A stretch of 7,174 nucleotides of DNA from Thiotrichales bacterium HSG1 (lineage in GTDB: Bacteria > Pseudomonadota > Gammaproteobacteria > Beggiatoales > Beggiatoaceae), in contig JAUCGN010000085.1 in assembly GCA_030378125.1 (NCBI GenBank), positions 1-7,174 of the forward strand, read 5' to 3'. The position numbers and the translations under genes were made by a program. This document shows positions 5,668-7,174 of this stretch, piece after piece (positions within the stretch are counted from its first letter, which is position 1; each line of letters starts with the position of its first letter). Under the pieces are notes generated by a model. The model saw only the letters and a list, made by a program, of their open reading frames with translations, was not told the origin of the DNA and did not search any database.

Positions 5668-6222
5668 ATGTTAAAAAAAATTGCAGATTTTATTGAAAAT
5701 CTTGTTGAAGTAGTGTTGTTTGGAAGTCGATGGTTATTAGCACCTTTTTATATTGGTTTAGTCGGTGCTTTACTTATTTTGTTGGTAAAATTTGTTAAAA
5801 AGCTCTTTTATGTTGTACCGACTATTGCTGATGCTTCAAGTACAGAACTTATTCTTAGCATTTTAAGTTTGATTGATATTGTTTTAGTAGCCAATTTGCT
5901 ATTAATAATTATTCTCAGTGGTTATGAAAATTTTGTATCTAAGATTGACGCTATTAAAGACCATGTGGATCGACCAGAATGGATGGGCAAAGTTGATTAT
6001 GCAGGTTTAAAACTTAAAGTTATCAGTTCAATTGTTGCTATTTCATCTATTGAATTACTTAAAATATTCATTCATATTTCTGAGGAAGGTAATAAAAGTC
6101 TATTTACTGGTAACTCATTGTGGGAAATAGAAGTATTTTGGTTAATAATCCTCCATCTAACCTTCGTAGCTTCAGGATTAATTTTTGCCCTTACTGAAAA
6201 AGCCATGCACTCTAATCACTGA
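5668..6222 (+). CDS. YqhA/UPF0114 family inner-membrane protein
   Basis: 184-residue integral membrane protein of the YqhA (UPF0114, TIGR00645) family, whose function is not firmly established. Family blocks are plain: SRWLLAPFYIGL (20-31), SLIDIVLVANLLLIIILSGYENFVSKID (67-94), LKVISSIVAISSIELLKIF (116-134) and IILHLTFVASGLI (160-172). These give about four membrane segments (roughly 22-42, 62-84, 118-137 and 155-175). It is some 20 residues longer than E. coli YqhA (164), mostly from a few extra N-terminal residues and a longer loop (about 136-154). The frame is open back to a TTG at 5629, but the ATG at 5668 places MLKKIADFIENLVE where the family begins and is preferred. No Shine-Dalgarno is visible. 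mltG follows after 14 bases on the same strand, so the two are probably co-transcribed. Confidence 0.92.
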   Translation: MLKKIADFIENLVEVVLFGSRWLLAPFYIGLVGALLILLVKFVKKLFYVVPTIADASSTELILSILSLIDIVLVANLLLIIILSGYENFVSKIDAIKDHVDRPEWMGKVDYAGLKLKVISSIVAISSIELLKIFIHISEEGNKSLFTGNSLWEIEVFWLIILHLTFVASGLIFALTEKAMHSNH

Positions 6223-6236
6223 ACAATCATAACACT

Positions 6237-7174
6237 ATGTTGAAAACCCTATTTTTTTTAACTATATTAATAGTCGCTTCCATAAGTGGTTCCGGTTATT
6301 GGATTTATAAAAATTATCTGATCAAGCCATTACCTGTGTTTGAAGACTTGCATTATGTAGTAAAATCCAATTCAAATTTACGTCAAATTACTGTTGACTT
6401 AATGGATAGAGAATTGATGAATTATCCTGCTGCTTTGACTTGGATATCATTGGCAAGATTTCAGAAAAGGGCTCATTTAATCAAAGCGGGTGAATATTTA
6501 ATTCCAGTTGGTACTACTCCACAACAAATGTTAGAAATGATGATTTCTGGCAAAGTTGTGAACCATAAGTTAATGATTTTAGAAGGTTGGAATTTTAACC
6601 AAATGATGGATGCTATACGGGGACATCCAAAAATTGTTCAAACTTTGGGCAATATGGATAATCAAGCTATAATGAGTAAGCTCGATCATTCCGATCAACA
6701 CCCAGAAGGTCGCTTTTATCCAGATACCTATAATTTTACGACTGGTACGACTGATGTAGAATTATTGAAACGCTCTTACCAAATGATGGAAAAAATATTA
6801 GCTGAAGTTTGGGAACAGCGTAATGAAAATCTGTTGTTAAAAACTCCGTATGAAATGTTGACATTAGCATCCATAGTTGAGAAAGAAACAGCAGCAGTTG
6901 AAGAACGCCCTTTAATTGCTGGAGTGTTTATTCGTAGATTAAAAAAGAATATGCGTTTACAAACTGATCCAACGGTAATTTATGCTTTAGGGAAAAATTT
7001 TGATGGCAATCTGCGTAAAAAGGATTTAAAAATAAATAACCCATATAACACATATAGATACAAAGGTTTACCCCCAAGTCCAATCGCCATGCCGGGGCGA
7101 GCCGCATTAGAGGCTACTGTTAATCCAACTGGTGGAAATGCCTTATATTTTGTGGCTAAAGGTAGTGATGGCAA
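6237..7174 (+). CDS. mltG: Endolytic murein transglycosylase MltG (3' truncated)
   Basis: Inner-membrane lytic transglycosylase (YceG family) that cleaves nascent glycan strands in the periplasm and is thought to set glycan length. 312 residues are visible and the frame is still open at the right edge; E. coli MltG has 340, so about 30 are missing. One N-terminal membrane segment (about 4-24) is followed by a LysM-like subdomain (about 38-108, including KAGEYLIPVGTTPQQMLEMMISGK), EGRFYPDTYNF (157-167), and the catalytic core LASIVEKETA (210-219). E217 matches the catalytic E218 of E. coli; MRLQTDPTVIYALG (239-252) and YKGLPPSPIAMPG (275-287) follow. The frame has a TAA at 6213-6215, leaving the ATG at 6237 as the natural start. 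It lies 14 bases after the YqhA-family gene. In E. coli mltG is followed by tmk and holB; what follows here is outside the window. Confidence 0.95.
   Translation, partial: MLKTLFFLTILIVASISGSGYWIYKNYLIKPLPVFEDLHYVVKSNSNLRQITVDLMDRELMNYPAALTWISLARFQKRAHLIKAGEYLIPVGTTPQQMLEMMISGKVVNHKLMILEGWNFNQMMDAIRGHPKIVQTLGNMDNQAIMSKLDHSDQHPEGRFYPDTYNFTTGTTDVELLKRSYQMMEKILAEVWEQRNENLLLKTPYEMLTLASIVEKETAAVEERPLIAGVFIRRLKKNMRLQTDPTVIYALGKNFDGNLRKKDLKINNPYNTYRYKGLPPSPIAMPGRAALEATVNPTGGNALYFVAKGSDG

Noticed and set aside
6980..7174. Minus-strand frame at the right edge
   Set aside because: It is antisense to the conserved MltG core (QTDPTVIY, GLPPSPIAMPG), so it is a shadow frame.

Overview
The window is an AT-rich stretch of a gammaproteobacterial-type chromosome. 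The visible protein families all fit that group: a PDH-type E2 with the ESDKASMEIP lipoyl motif, an Isc-type [2Fe-2S] ferredoxin aligning with E. coli Fdx cysteine for cysteine, an E. coli-length Pgi, a YqhA-family membrane protein and MltG. Low GC together with small palindromic repeats between genes suggests a sulfur-oxidiser-like lineage such as Thiotrichales/Beggiatoaceae. That placement is inference and only weakly supported.

Layout: (1) 1-1204, 3' part of aceF (+), cut by the window edge. (2) 1241-1310, a palindromic repeat with T-tracts on both strands, placed as a bidirectional terminator between convergent aceF and fdx. (3) 1366-1704, stand-alone fdx (-). (4) 1705-2071, no gene, but two further and unrelated palindromic repeats. 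(5) 2072-2731, a secreted SH3-LysM-SH3 protein (-) with a near-consensus promoter, divergent from (6) pgi (+) at 2916-4571. (7) 4644-5183, a membrane-anchored protein with a degenerate OmpA-like C-terminal domain, just downstream of pgi. (8) 5184-5667, a noncoding stretch with a 91-bp palindromic element that contains a terminator-like hairpin and shares a perfect 22-bp arm, inverted, with the element at 1251-1300. (9) 5668-6222, yqhA-like gene, followed after 14 nt by (10) mltG from 6237, which runs off the right edge.

Functionally this is mostly housekeeping: central carbon metabolism (PDH E2, Pgi), Fe-S cluster assembly (Fdx) and cell-envelope work (SH3/LysM protein, OmpA-like protein, MltG). 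I see no defence system, CRISPR array, transposase, tRNA or rRNA. The least ordinary features are the intergenic palindromic repeat families, the internally duplicated SH3-LysM-SH3 protein, and the near absence of Shine-Dalgarno sequences before the genes. I found no convincing new multi-gene system.
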